From the NCBI GenBank assembly GCA_049325315.1, contig JBMONB010000099.1, positions 19,836 to 83,835 of the forward strand: a DNA stretch of 64,000 nt, in the 5' to 3' direction. The notes under the pieces are model-generated. The model worked only from the letters and a program-made list of their open reading frames with translations, made no database searches and was not told the DNA's origin. Of the stretch, positions 9,039-16,920 are shown one piece after another; within the stretch, counting starts at the first letter, position 1; every line of letters starts with the position of its first letter. This DNA comes from JAWLHU01 sp049325315. GTDB lineage: Bacteria; Bacillota; Sulfobacillia; Symbiobacteriales; Symbiobacteriaceae. The position numbers and the translations under genes were made by a program.

Positions 9039-10076
9039 CTACTTGATGCTGTAAAGGTACTGGACCAGCTGGTCCAGCTCTTCCTCGGTCAGGTTCGGGT
9101 GACCGGGCATCAGGTTGCCCGGCTTGATCAGGGCCGGGTTTCGAATCCAGGCCTTCAGGTTCTCCTCGGTATTGGCAATAAGACCGGCGCCCAGCGTGGA
9201 CCGCTCGGAGAGCCGGGTCAGGTTTGGGCCAACGTTGGCCTGCGCCTTGGAGCCCTGAATGGCATGGCAGGCGTAGCAGGCGGCTTTGGCCGGCTTTGCG
9301 CCGAAAAAGAGCGCCTTGCCCGCCTGGGCGGCAGCCTCCGTTGACTCCACCGCCGGCTTCTGCCACTTGGCCACCCAGGCGTCAAACTCCGCCGGCGTGA
9401 CGGCCCGGACCCGGAAGCGCATCTGCGCGTGGGATGCGCCGCAAAACTCGGCGCAGTGGCCCCAGTACATGCCGGGCTCGTCGGCCCGGAACCAGAGCGT
9501 GTTCGTCCGCCCTGGAATCATGTCGGTCTTGCCCGCCAGCTTGGGCACCCAGAAGCTGTGAATCACATCGTTCGAGCCGAGCTCAAAGACGATCGTCTTC
9601 CCCGCCGGAATCACCATCTCGTTGCCTGTGACAATCCCCAGGTCGGGGTACTCAAAGTGAAAGAAGAACTGCTTGCCGATGGCCTTCACCTTCACATCCG
9701 CCGGGCTGTCCGCCGTGTGCGACCGGTAGGAGAGGTTAACCGTCGGGATGGAGACCGCCGCCAAGATCAGGATCGGCAGCAGCGTCCAGGCGATCTCCAG
9801 CTTGGAATTGCCGTGGATCTGCAGCGCCTCCCGCTTCTCCCCCTCCCGCTGCCGGAACCGGAAGATAATGTACACCAGCACGAGAATGACCAGCAGGGCC
9901 AGCCCGATGGAGATGTAGAGCGAGAGGCTGAAGAGGTCCAGCTGAAATTCGGCTACAGGTCCCCGGGGATCGCTCCAGGCCTGCGGTAGGTCCCGCCAGC
10001 ACCCGGTCAGAATTGCAGCCATACAGGTGAGCAACAGCAACGCAGCACGGCGTGCCAGATGATGGCGCGGGAACAT
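9039..10076 (-). CDS. ctaC: Cytochrome c oxidase subunit II fused to cytochrome c (caa3, CtaC)
   Basis: A 345-residue lipoprotein subunit. The signal peptide ends in a lipobox LTGC (Cys at about 26), two transmembrane helices follow, and then the cupredoxin domain with the CuA site: His in NDVIHSFWVP and the cluster HCAEFCGASHAQM supplying Cys, Glu, Cys, His and Met. The last ~100 residues are a cytochrome c domain with heme motif CYACH and a likely axial Met in NLMPGH, so this is a caa3 oxidase that takes electrons through its own cytochrome c. ATG at 10076 is chosen because the lipoprotein signal begins there and a GGGGGCG site precedes it; an upstream open extension has no signal. Confidence 0.95.
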   Translation of the reverse strand: MFPRHHLARRAALLLLTCMAAILTGCWRDLPQAWSDPRGPVAEFQLDLFSLSLYISIGLALLVILVLVYIIFRFRQREGEKREALQIHGNSKLEIAWTLLPILILAAVSIPTVNLSYRSHTADSPADVKVKAIGKQFFFHFEYPDLGIVTGNEMVIPAGKTIVFELGSNDVIHSFWVPKLAGKTDMIPGRTNTLWFRADEPGMYWGHCAEFCGASHAQMRFRVRAVTPAEFDAWVAKWQKPAVESTEAAAQAGKALFFGAKPAKAACYACHAIQGSKAQANVGPNLTRLSERSTLGAGLIANTEENLKAWIRNPALIKPGNLMPGHPNLTEEELDQLVQYLYSIK

Positions 10077-10147
10077 GTGTGATCGCCCCCAGAAAGTCTT
10101 TGGTTCTCCGCAGCAGGTGCCGGGGATTTTTAAAATCTGCGGTGGTA

Positions 10148-10177
10148 TTGTTGCCCACTCCTGGGCACTCTTATCAT
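10148..10177 (+). promoter_or_regulatory. Possible sigma-A promoter for ctaB
   Basis: TTGTTG, an 18-base spacer, then TATCAT, in the 181-base gap between the divergent ctaC and ctaB starts. The spacer includes a 6-base inverted repeat (TGCCCA/TGGGCA). Placement about 80 bases before ctaB fits, but the -10 box is only moderate. Confidence 0.4.
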
Positions 10178-10257
10178 GGGTCGGCCAGAAAAGAGCCCAT
10201 TGTTTGCGCCGGGGCTTGGGACTGACCCAGCCAGTCTGAGGAGGGATCGCTGCTCCC

Positions 10258-11175
10258 ATGCAGATTCTCACGCCTCGCCCCCCGGGCAGGCCCATCGTCC
10301 GGGCCGGCGAACTCCCGGGGCTCCTGCGGGACTATCTTGCCCTCATGAAGCCCCGGATCCTGATTCTGCTCCTGGTGACGGGGTACGCCGCCATGTGGGT
10401 GGCAGCGAAGGGGGCGCCCCCCCTGGAACTCGCCCTGACCACCATGGTGGGCCTCGGCCTCTCCTGCGGGGGGGCAAACGCGATCAACATGTGGTGGGAT
10501 CGGGATATCGACGCGATCATGTCCAGGACGCGCAAAAGGCCGCTCCCGGCGGGGCGCCTGTCGCCGGGAGAAGCCCTGGCGTTCGGCGCAGCAGCGGGGA
10601 CGGCCTCATTTCTGCTTCTGGGGCTGGCGGTCAACTGGCTCGCGGCCGGACTCTCGCTGGCCGGCCTGCTCTTCTACGTCTGCATCTACACCATGTGGCT
10701 GAAGCGCTCCACGGTCCAGAACATCGTCATCGGCGGGGCAGCCGGGGCGGTGCCGCCCCTGGTGGGCTGGGCGGCTGTCACCGGGGACTTGAGCTGGGCG
10801 GCTGTCGTCATGTTCCTGGTGGTCTTTGTCTGGACCCCGCCCCACTTCTGGGCGCTGGCGCTCTTTCGCAACGAGGACTACCGCCGGGCGGGGGTCCCAA
10901 TGCTTCCCGTGTTGAAGGGCGAGGTCTACACCAAGTGGCAGATTCTGCTCTACTCCCTGGCCCTGATCCCCACCACTGCCGCCCTCTACTGGACCCAGAC
11001 CGTCGGCGCCGGGTACCTCTGGACGGCGGTGGGGGTGAGTGCGGGCTACCTCTGGGTGAATGGGAAGCTGTTGCAGGAGCGGCTGCCGGCGAAGCGGTGG
11101 GCGGTGTCCTCCTTTGCCCTCTCCATCCTCTACCTGGGGCTCATCTTCCTGGCGATGGCTGTGGATGTGGCCTGA
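10258..11175 (+). CDS. ctaB: Protoheme IX farnesyltransferase (heme O synthase, CtaB)
   Basis: A 305-residue UbiA-family prenyltransferase that attaches farnesyl to heme B to make heme O, the substrate of CtaA. It shows about nine helices and both Asp-rich motifs: NMWWDRDIDAIMSRTRKRPL (the first, with NxxxDxxxD) and the second-half loop around YTMWLKRSTVQN and WTPPHFWALAL. ATG at 10258 is preceded by GAGGAGG 13 bases upstream. Transcribed away from ctaC, it completes the heme A route for the oxidase operon on the other strand. Confidence 0.94.
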   Translation: MQILTPRPPGRPIVRAGELPGLLRDYLALMKPRILILLLVTGYAAMWVAAKGAPPLELALTTMVGLGLSCGGANAINMWWDRDIDAIMSRTRKRPLPAGRLSPGEALAFGAAAGTASFLLLGLAVNWLAAGLSLAGLLFYVCIYTMWLKRSTVQNIVIGGAAGAVPPLVGWAAVTGDLSWAAVVMFLVVFVWTPPHFWALALFRNEDYRRAGVPMLPVLKGEVYTKWQILLYSLALIPTTAALYWTQTVGAGYLWTAVGVSAGYLWVNGKLLQERLPAKRWAVSSFALSILYLGLIFLAMAVDVA

Positions 11176-11429
11176 GGGTGGCCCACCGGCAGAGGCAGGT
11201 GCCCCCAGGTGGCCTTGTGGGAGCGGAGTTTTGGGGGAGGCCCCTTTTTCAGGTGGGGGAGCGGCGGGGACGCAGGGATATCACGTGGTGGGCGCTCAGC
11301 GGGTGGAGACCGGCAGAATAGCCAGGCGCCCCCCGGGACCGAATGGCCCAAGGGGGCGTGGCAGTAGGGCTAGGAGGCAGGCCACGGTCACATGGGGGTG
11401 GCATGAGGGTAGGACGCGGGTCTTGTATC
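11176..11429. other. Intergenic gap between ctaB and cysteine-synthase-like gene
   Basis: About 250 GC-rich bases between two convergent genes. I see no convincing open frame with a ribosome-binding site and no clean terminator hairpin. Confidence 0.5.
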
Positions 11430-12353
11430 TTATCGGCTTCTATACACATCGGTGTTCAGGTACTTCAGGCCCGAGTCGACCATCAGCGTGACCACCTTGG
11501 CCTTTGGCCCCAGCCGCTCCGCTACTCGAATCGCCGCCAGGACGTTGGCTCCGGATGAGGTTCCTGCGAAGAGCGCCTCCTCCCGCGCGAGCCGCCTCGC
11601 CATCGCCTTGGCGTCCTCGGTCTTGATGGCCAGGATCTCGTCCACGAGCGCCGGCTCCCAGAGCGGAGGGGTGTAGCCAATCCCAACGCCTTCGATCTTG
11701 TGAGGCCCCGCCTGCCCCCCCAGCAACACCGACGATTCGGCCGGCTCGACGGCGATGATCTTGATGCTCGGTTTGTGTCGCTTCAGCACGGTGGCAACCC
11801 CACGCAAAGAGGCCGCTGTGCCCACGGAGTGAACGAAGGCGTCGATCTCGCCGTGTGTTTGGCTCCAGACCTCCTCGCCCAGTGAGTAATAGCCCGCGAT
11901 CGTGTCATGGTTGTACAGCTGGTTGGTCCAGAAGGTGTTCGGCTCCTGGCTCAGCCCACGGGCGGTCTCAATCATGTCCAGGATCAGCTTCTTGGTGGTC
12001 AGCCCTCCCTCGCTTGGGACAAGCGTGAGCTCCGCACCCAGGGCCGCCATCTGGTCCAGCTTCTCGCGGCTGAACGCATCGGAGGTGACGATCTTCAGGC
12101 GATAGCCCTTGGCGGCACAGACCAGTGCAAGCGATGCACCCGTGCTGCCGCCTGTGTACTCGACAACGGTGCCCCCCGGCTTCAGCCGACCGTCCTCCTC
12201 CGCCCGTGAGATCACGGCGTTGGCCATCCGGTCCTTAATGCTCCCGGTGGGGTTCTCCCACTCCAGTTTTACGAAGATGTCGGCACACCTGGGCGGTACG
12301 ACCTTGCGAAGCTGAACCATTGACGTGTTTCCGATGGCATTGAGAATGTCCAT
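11430..12353 (-). CDS. Cysteine-synthase-like PLP enzyme with variant substrate loop
   Basis: A 307-residue fold-type II PLP enzyme related to O-acetylserine sulfhydrylase and cystathionine beta-synthase. The Schiff-base lysine lies in NPTGSIKDRM (K40). The substrate-binding loop, normally TSGNT, is TGGST at about 67-71 (VVEYTGGSTGASLA), and the phosphate-binding Gly-rich stretch, normally GTGGT, reads SVGTAASLRG. These changes mark a divergent subfamily, so the true substrate may differ from O-acetylserine. It starts at ATG 12353, 27 bases after rlmD ends in the same direction, and could share its transcript. Sulfur or amino-acid metabolism is a family-level guess. Confidence 0.8.
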   Translation of the reverse strand: MDILNAIGNTSMVQLRKVVPPRCADIFVKLEWENPTGSIKDRMANAVISRAEEDGRLKPGGTVVEYTGGSTGASLALVCAAKGYRLKIVTSDAFSREKLDQMAALGAELTLVPSEGGLTTKKLILDMIETARGLSQEPNTFWTNQLYNHDTIAGYYSLGEEVWSQTHGEIDAFVHSVGTAASLRGVATVLKRHKPSIKIIAVEPAESSVLLGGQAGPHKIEGVGIGYTPPLWEPALVDEILAIKTEDAKAMARRLAREEALFAGTSSGANVLAAIRVAERLGPKAKVVTLMVDSGLKYLNTDVYRSR

Positions 12354-12380
12354 GGGCTGCCCTCTCCTCTGCTGGCTGTC

Positions 12381-13772
12381 CTACTGACCGCACCACTCCA
12401 GCCGCGCCACGCACTCCACATGCGCCGTGTGCGGGAACATGTCGACCGGCTGTACCTCCAGGGTCCGGTAGCCCAGGGCCCCGAGCCGGCCCAGGTCACG
12501 GGCCAGGCTGGCGGGGTTGCAGGAGACATAGACGATGCGCTGGGGCCGGACCTGGGCCATCGCCTCCAGGACCGGCTCGTCGCAGCCCTTGCGGGGCGGG
12601 TCGAGCACGATCACATCGGCCCGGACCCCCTCCTCGGCCAGGCGGGGCATCTCGACCGCTGCGTCGCCGGCGATGAACTGAGCGTTGGCCACCCCGTTCC
12701 GTTCGGCATTCTCCCGGGCATCCGCTACCGCCTCCCGGGCCCACTCGATGCCCACCACCTCCCGGGCCTGCTTGGCCAGGAAGAGCGAGATGGTGCCGAT
12801 GCCGCAGTAGATGTCCAGCACCGTCTCCGTTCCGGTCAGGGCGGCGTACTCCAACGCCTTCCCATAGAGTACCTCGGTCTGGGCTGGGTTGACCTGGAAG
12901 AAGGAGAGCGGTGAGATATTGAACTTCAGGTCGCCGATGTAGTCGGTAATGTGATCCTTACCGGCGAGAATCTTGGACTCCCGTCCAAGAATTACGTTGG
13001 TCTGCTGCGGGTTGATGTTCTGGACGACGCTGACCAGGCCAGGGATCCGCTCCAGCAGCCCCTGAGCGATCTCCTCGCCGAAGGGGAACTCCCGGCCATT
13101 GGTGACCAACACCGCCATCGCCTCGCCGGTACCCCGCCCCACCCGTCCAAGCACGTGGCGGAGCACGCCGGAGTGGGTCCGCTCGTCGTAGATGCGCACC
13201 CCATAGATGCGGGCCAGCGCCTTGACCTCCCGCATGATCTGGTTGGCCAGCGGGTGCTGGATCTCGCACTGCTCAATATCGACAATCCGGTGGGTGCCCG
13301 GAGCGAAGAAGCCCGCCACCACCTTGCCCGAGCGGTAGCCGAATGGGAACTGCGCCTTGTTCCGGTACTGCCAGGGCTCGGGCATCCCCAGGGTCGGGTG
13401 GACCGTCACCCCCTCCAGCTTGCCCACCCGGGTGATGGCGTCCACCACCTGCTGCCGCTTCAGGTCGAGCTGGGCGTCGTAGGCGATATGCTGCAGCTGG
13501 CACCCGCCGCACTCTCCCACCACCGGGCAGGGTGGCTCCACCCGGTGGGGCGACGGCTCGGCCACCCGCACCAGCGAGGCCCGGGCGTAGTTCTTTTTCA
13601 CCTCGGAGACGCGCGCCACCAGGCGGTCGCCAGGGGCGCCGCCCGGAATGAAGACCGTTAGCCCTTCGTACCGGCCCACGCCCTCGCCGCCGTGACCCAG
13701 GCCGTGGATCGCAACCTCAATCGTCTGCCCCGGACGAACCGGGGGGGAATTCGAAGTCTGCTCTGTGCTCAT
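12381..13772 (-). CDS. rlmD: 23S rRNA (uracil-1939-C5)-methyltransferase RlmD (RumA)
   Basis: A 463-residue SAM-dependent RNA methyltransferase. An N-terminal TRAM domain (about 10-68) is followed by the 4Fe-4S site CPVVGECGGC (Cys 82, 88, 91) with the fourth Cys in DIEQCEIQH. The catalytic domain shows SAM motif I VLDIYCGIGTISLF, the motif VLDPPRKGCDEP and the nucleophile-region motif YVSCNPASLARDL. ATG 13772 overlaps the TGA of the upstream gene (ATGA), so translation is coupled; a TTG six codons earlier lacks a ribosome-binding site. RlmC or RlmCD is possible, since Firmicute paralogues share this architecture. Confidence 0.88.
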   Translation of the reverse strand: MSTEQTSNSPPVRPGQTIEVAIHGLGHGGEGVGRYEGLTVFIPGGAPGDRLVARVSEVKKNYARASLVRVAEPSPHRVEPPCPVVGECGGCQLQHIAYDAQLDLKRQQVVDAITRVGKLEGVTVHPTLGMPEPWQYRNKAQFPFGYRSGKVVAGFFAPGTHRIVDIEQCEIQHPLANQIMREVKALARIYGVRIYDERTHSGVLRHVLGRVGRGTGEAMAVLVTNGREFPFGEEIAQGLLERIPGLVSVVQNINPQQTNVILGRESKILAGKDHITDYIGDLKFNISPLSFFQVNPAQTEVLYGKALEYAALTGTETVLDIYCGIGTISLFLAKQAREVVGIEWAREAVADARENAERNGVANAQFIAGDAAVEMPRLAEEGVRADVIVLDPPRKGCDEPVLEAMAQVRPQRIVYVSCNPASLARDLGRLGALGYRTLEVQPVDMFPHTAHVECVARLEWCGQ

Positions 13773-14731
13773 ACGGGTAGTGTACCACAATCCGGCTCCG
13801 GCGATGGGGGAGAATTGCAGGCCTCCCGGTCAACCGCCTCGGCCATAGATCGGACCCGGGCTGCCGTCCCGGCGATATCCTCCCGGCTGACCGGCAAGAG
13901 TACCGCTGCCCGGTGCCCGTGCTCAGCGATCACAGCTGCCTCGCCCCGCCGCTGCCACAGGGTGGCCCCCTCTCCCTCGTCCTCCTCCAGCACGATGAAG
14001 TCCCCATCGGCCAGGAGCCGTCCGTGGCGGAGCAGAAAGGCCTGAATCCCCACCAGCCCCGGCGCACGGCTGCCGGTGAAGACCGTCCAGACCTCGGTAT
14101 GCTTCAGTGGCGCGCTCTGCCCAACCGCCAGGGCCACCGCTACGCCTGCGTTGTTCCCGTACGGCCGGCCGGGTAGGGCCAGGGCGATCAGCACCGCAGC
14201 CATCAGGGTCAAAGGGAGCAGCACCAGGAGATCCCAGAGGGGGCCGGGCAAGACCAGCGCGGCCACGCAGGCCGGCGGCAGCAGCATCGCCGCTCCCGCC
14301 ACGGTCAGAAAGGCCGGACCGGCCCAAAGCCGCTCGCCGGTGTCGTAATGGGCTACCACCACCACCCGCTGCCGGATCTCATCGTTGGCAGGAATCACCC
14401 CGACTACATTCTGGCTCTCACCCCTCGGGAAGAGCCAACCAAGCTGAAGCCAGCCCAGCGATTGGGCTGCGAAACCAACCGCCCCCAGCAGGGTCAGAAC
14501 GAGGCCCAAGCCAGGTGCCGGCCGGAGCAGGATCCCGCCGACGAGCGAGAGGCCCAGAATCATCCCCCAGGCCGGGCGGGACGAGTGAAAGGAGCTGAAG
14601 GGCTCCACCCAGACCTGGTAGGTAGAGCGGCGGAGCTGCTCCACCAGCCAGCGTGAAGCCCGCCGCTCACCAGGCTTGGCAGCCGGGCGGTCGGCGAGCT
14701 CCTTTGCCAGGGTGCTGAGCGGGTCATGCAC
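13769..14731 (-). CDS. M28-like peptidase homologue, catalytic residues degenerate, membrane-embedded
   Basis: A 320-residue protein with an M28 (aminopeptidase/glutaminyl cyclase) layout interrupted by hydrophobic helices (about 58-105 and 135-180). The first metal motif survives as VVVAHYDTG, but where M28 enzymes have GANDD (bridging Asp) this protein reads YGNNAGVAVAL, and where they have the catalytic EE pair it reads FTGSRAPGLVG. It is therefore probably not an active peptidase. Start is GTG 14731 with GAGGAGGGG just upstream; this site lies in the loop of a hairpin (14730-14760). It ends in an ATGA overlap with rlmD, suggesting a linked function, though none is known to me. Confidence 0.65.
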   Translation of the reverse strand: MHDPLSTLAKELADRPAAKPGERRASRWLVEQLRRSTYQVWVEPFSSFHSSRPAWGMILGLSLVGGILLRPAPGLGLVLTLLGAVGFAAQSLGWLQLGWLFPRGESQNVVGVIPANDEIRQRVVVVAHYDTGERLWAGPAFLTVAGAAMLLPPACVAALVLPGPLWDLLVLLPLTLMAAVLIALALPGRPYGNNAGVAVALAVGQSAPLKHTEVWTVFTGSRAPGLVGIQAFLLRHGRLLADGDFIVLEEDEGEGATLWQRRGEAAVIAEHGHRAAVLLPVSREDIAGTAARVRSMAEAVDREACNSPPSPEPDCGTLPV

Positions 14732-14760
14732 GGGCGCCCCTCCTCATTCGAGGCGCCCGT
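14730..14760 (-). promoter_or_regulatory. Hairpin covering ribosome-binding site and GTG start
   Basis: A 9-base-pair perfect stem (ACGGGCGCC / GGCGCCCGT) whose loop holds the GAGGAGG site and whose 3' arm contains the GTG start of the M28-like gene. There is no T-run, so it is less likely to be only a terminator of the gene upstream. It could limit translation of the M28-like gene and of coupled rlmD. Confidence 0.45.
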
Positions 14761-14765
14761 GGCCG

Positions 14766-15713
14766 TCAGCCGAGCGCCGGTTCCAGAATTACGAGCGAGC
14801 CCGCGGCCGCATCGAGGCGCGCCTGTACCCCGAAGGGCAGCGTCGCCCGGTAGGCGGTATGGCCGCTCGGGAAGCCATAGAGCACGGGCACGCCAAGACC
14901 GCCCAGGTGGTCAGCGAGGACCTCCAGGAGCGTGAGCGACGGCCTACCGTCGATCCGGCTCAGGCAGCTGGGCGAGTCGCCAAAAAGGATCCCCCTCAGC
15001 CCCCGCAGTTTGCCGGCCAGCTTGAGCTGCATCAGCATGCGGTCGACCCGGTAGGGGGCTTCATCTACCTCCTCCAGACAGAGGATCGCCCCCGTCAAGT
15101 CGGGCTCCCAACGGGTGCCCATGAGGGAGACCAGCAGCGAGAGGTTGCCACCGGTCAGCCGTCCCTCGGCCACGCCGGGGCGCACCACCACTGGGCGCGG
15201 CGGCTGATCATCCACCGGTGCGGGCCAGTGGATCTGGCCCAGCGCATCCACCTCCTGCATGGCCCGGAGCAGCCCCTCGGCGTTGTACACCACCGCCTCG
15301 CCGAAGGCCGCGACCATGGGACCGTGGAAGGTGACCAGGCTCGCCTCCCGCTGCATGGCCAGGTGCAGAGCAGTCACATCGGAGAAGCCGCAGAAGAACT
15401 TGGGCGTGCGGCGGACCAACTCCCAGTCGATACGCTCCAGGATCCGCATGGCCCCGTAGCCACCCCGGGCGCAGAGCACCGCCTCCACCTCGGGATTCGC
15501 CCAGATGCGGTTGAAGTCGGTCGCCCGGGCCTCATCATCGCCGGCCAGATAGCCGCGCTGATCCAGCACATGATCGCCCACCAGGGTGCGGTAGCCGAAG
15601 GCGTGAAGCCGGGCGAGGCCTGCCTCCAGGGCTTCCCGGTCCACCGGGCTTGACGGGGAGATAATACCGATCAGGCCGCCGTACGAGACGGGACGGGGTT
15701 TGGTCAACCTCAT
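14766..15713 (-). CDS. LD-carboxypeptidase-like protein (peptidase family S66)
   Basis: A 315-residue S66-family serine peptidase related to LdcA and MccF, which cleave the L-D bond of murein tetrapeptides or related amides. The N-terminal half has GIISPSSPVD and DFNRIWANPEVEAVLCARGG, then the nucleophile motif CGFSDVTALHLA with the Ser of GFSD; the C-terminal half supplies the Glu (ILCLEEVDEAPY) and the His (FPSGHTAYRATLPFG). ATG 15713 has GAGGAGGAGG upstream. A role in peptidoglycan recycling is the default; MccF-like detoxification cannot be excluded. It begins 18 bases after the SDR gene. Confidence 0.86.
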   Translation of the reverse strand: MRLTKPRPVSYGGLIGIISPSSPVDREALEAGLARLHAFGYRTLVGDHVLDQRGYLAGDDEARATDFNRIWANPEVEAVLCARGGYGAMRILERIDWELVRRTPKFFCGFSDVTALHLAMQREASLVTFHGPMVAAFGEAVVYNAEGLLRAMQEVDALGQIHWPAPVDDQPPRPVVVRPGVAEGRLTGGNLSLLVSLMGTRWEPDLTGAILCLEEVDEAPYRVDRMLMQLKLAGKLRGLRGILFGDSPSCLSRIDGRPSLTLLEVLADHLGGLGVPVLYGFPSGHTAYRATLPFGVQARLDAAAGSLVILEPALG

Positions 15714-15731
15714 GCCAGGCCTCCTCCTCTC

Positions 15732-16781
15732 CTACTCTACGCGGCCCGTGGCCACGGCAGAACGGGTCGCCTTGCGCTCGGACAGCCAGACCAGCGTCTC
15801 CCGCAGCGCTGCCGCCAGGTCGGTGGGGGTCAGGCCCAGTTCCGCGCGGGCCTTCTCGTCGCTGACGATCCAGGGCGCTGTCCAGGAGCGCACATCGTTG
15901 GGATGCACCAGCGCCCGCGGCCGCAGCGCCAGCCGGGAGCCCAGCGCCACCAGACTGGCCGCTCCCAGCAGCACCGGCACCGGCATCGCCCAGCCCGGAG
16001 CCCGACCGCCGCTCACCTGGGCCATCAGGCCCATCAACTGCTCCTGAGTCAGGTTCGCTCCAACCAGGTTGTAGATCTCCCCAGGGCGCCCCCGCTCCAT
16101 GGCGGCGATGGTGCCCCGGATCACATCGCGCACGAAGACCAGGTTGACCGCGCCCTGCGAGGAGCCCAGGTAGAAGGGCAGCCGCCGCTGGCGCACCAGC
16201 CAGATCAGGGTGTTCACCCCCTGCGGGTCGCCAGGGCCAAAGACGGCGCTCGGGCGGACGATCACCACCTCAAGGCCCCGCTCCTGGTACTCGAGCGCCA
16301 CCTGCTCCTGCTCCAGCTTCGTCCGGCCGTAGGGGTCGTCCAGCGGGGCGGGCGGGTCTGTCTCGGTGCGCGGGCGGAGCTGGCCATCGGCCGTCGCCAC
16401 CGCTGGCCCTCCAGCAGCGATGGAAGACATGTGGAGCACCCGCTTCACTCCGCCCTTCTGGCAGGCTCTCAGCAGGCGCCGCAACCCCTCCACGTTCACT
16501 TCGCGCATCTTCGCCAGGGAGGCCTGGAAGCTGATCCACGAAGCCAGGTGATAGACCTGGCTGATCCCGTTCACAGCGGCCTGCAGGCTTTCGGCATCGC
16601 CCAGGTCGCCCACCGCCAGCTCAAGCTGCCCGAGGAGAGGGCCGAAGACCGCCGTCGCCCGCTCCTCGGACCGGACCAGAATCCGAACCTTCTCCCCCCG
16701 CTCCAGCAGGGCCCGGACCAACTGCTCGCCGATGAATCCCGTGGCGCCCGTCACCAGGATCACGGGTCTCTCCCCCTTCAT
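15732..16781 (-). CDS. Extended SDR NAD-dependent epimerase/dehydratase
   Basis: A 349-residue extended short-chain dehydrogenase. The nucleotide-binding motif is VTGATGFIGEQLVRALL at the N-terminus, followed by DLGDAESL (NAD-binding acidic region), a Ser region HMSSIAAGG and the catalytic YxxxK as YGRTKLEQE. The C-terminal part matches dihydroflavonol-4-reductase-like and nucleoside-sugar epimerases; I cannot assign the substrate. ATG 16781 is preferred over the upstream in-frame TTG because the Rossmann fold starts right after it, although its ribosome-binding site (TAGGG) is weak. It probably heads the unit that includes the LD-carboxypeptidase-like gene. Confidence 0.85.
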   Translation of the reverse strand: MKGERPVILVTGATGFIGEQLVRALLERGEKVRILVRSEERATAVFGPLLGQLELAVGDLGDAESLQAAVNGISQVYHLASWISFQASLAKMREVNVEGLRRLLRACQKGGVKRVLHMSSIAAGGPAVATADGQLRPRTETDPPAPLDDPYGRTKLEQEQVALEYQERGLEVVIVRPSAVFGPGDPQGVNTLIWLVRQRRLPFYLGSSQGAVNLVFVRDVIRGTIAAMERGRPGEIYNLVGANLTQEQLMGLMAQVSGGRAPGWAMPVPVLLGAASLVALGSRLALRPRALVHPNDVRSWTAPWIVSDEKARAELGLTPTDLAAALRETLVWLSERKATRSAVATGRVE

Positions 16782-16920
16782 TGGTATAGCCCTAGTATTT
16801 AGACGCGCCAACGGTGAGTTCCTATGCGCAGGCTGCCAGCGAGGGAGAAGGGGTAGAACTTGGAACGGCGAAATCCCTTATCCACGGAATTTTTCGGACA
16901 AGGAGAAGGGGGTGCCATCA

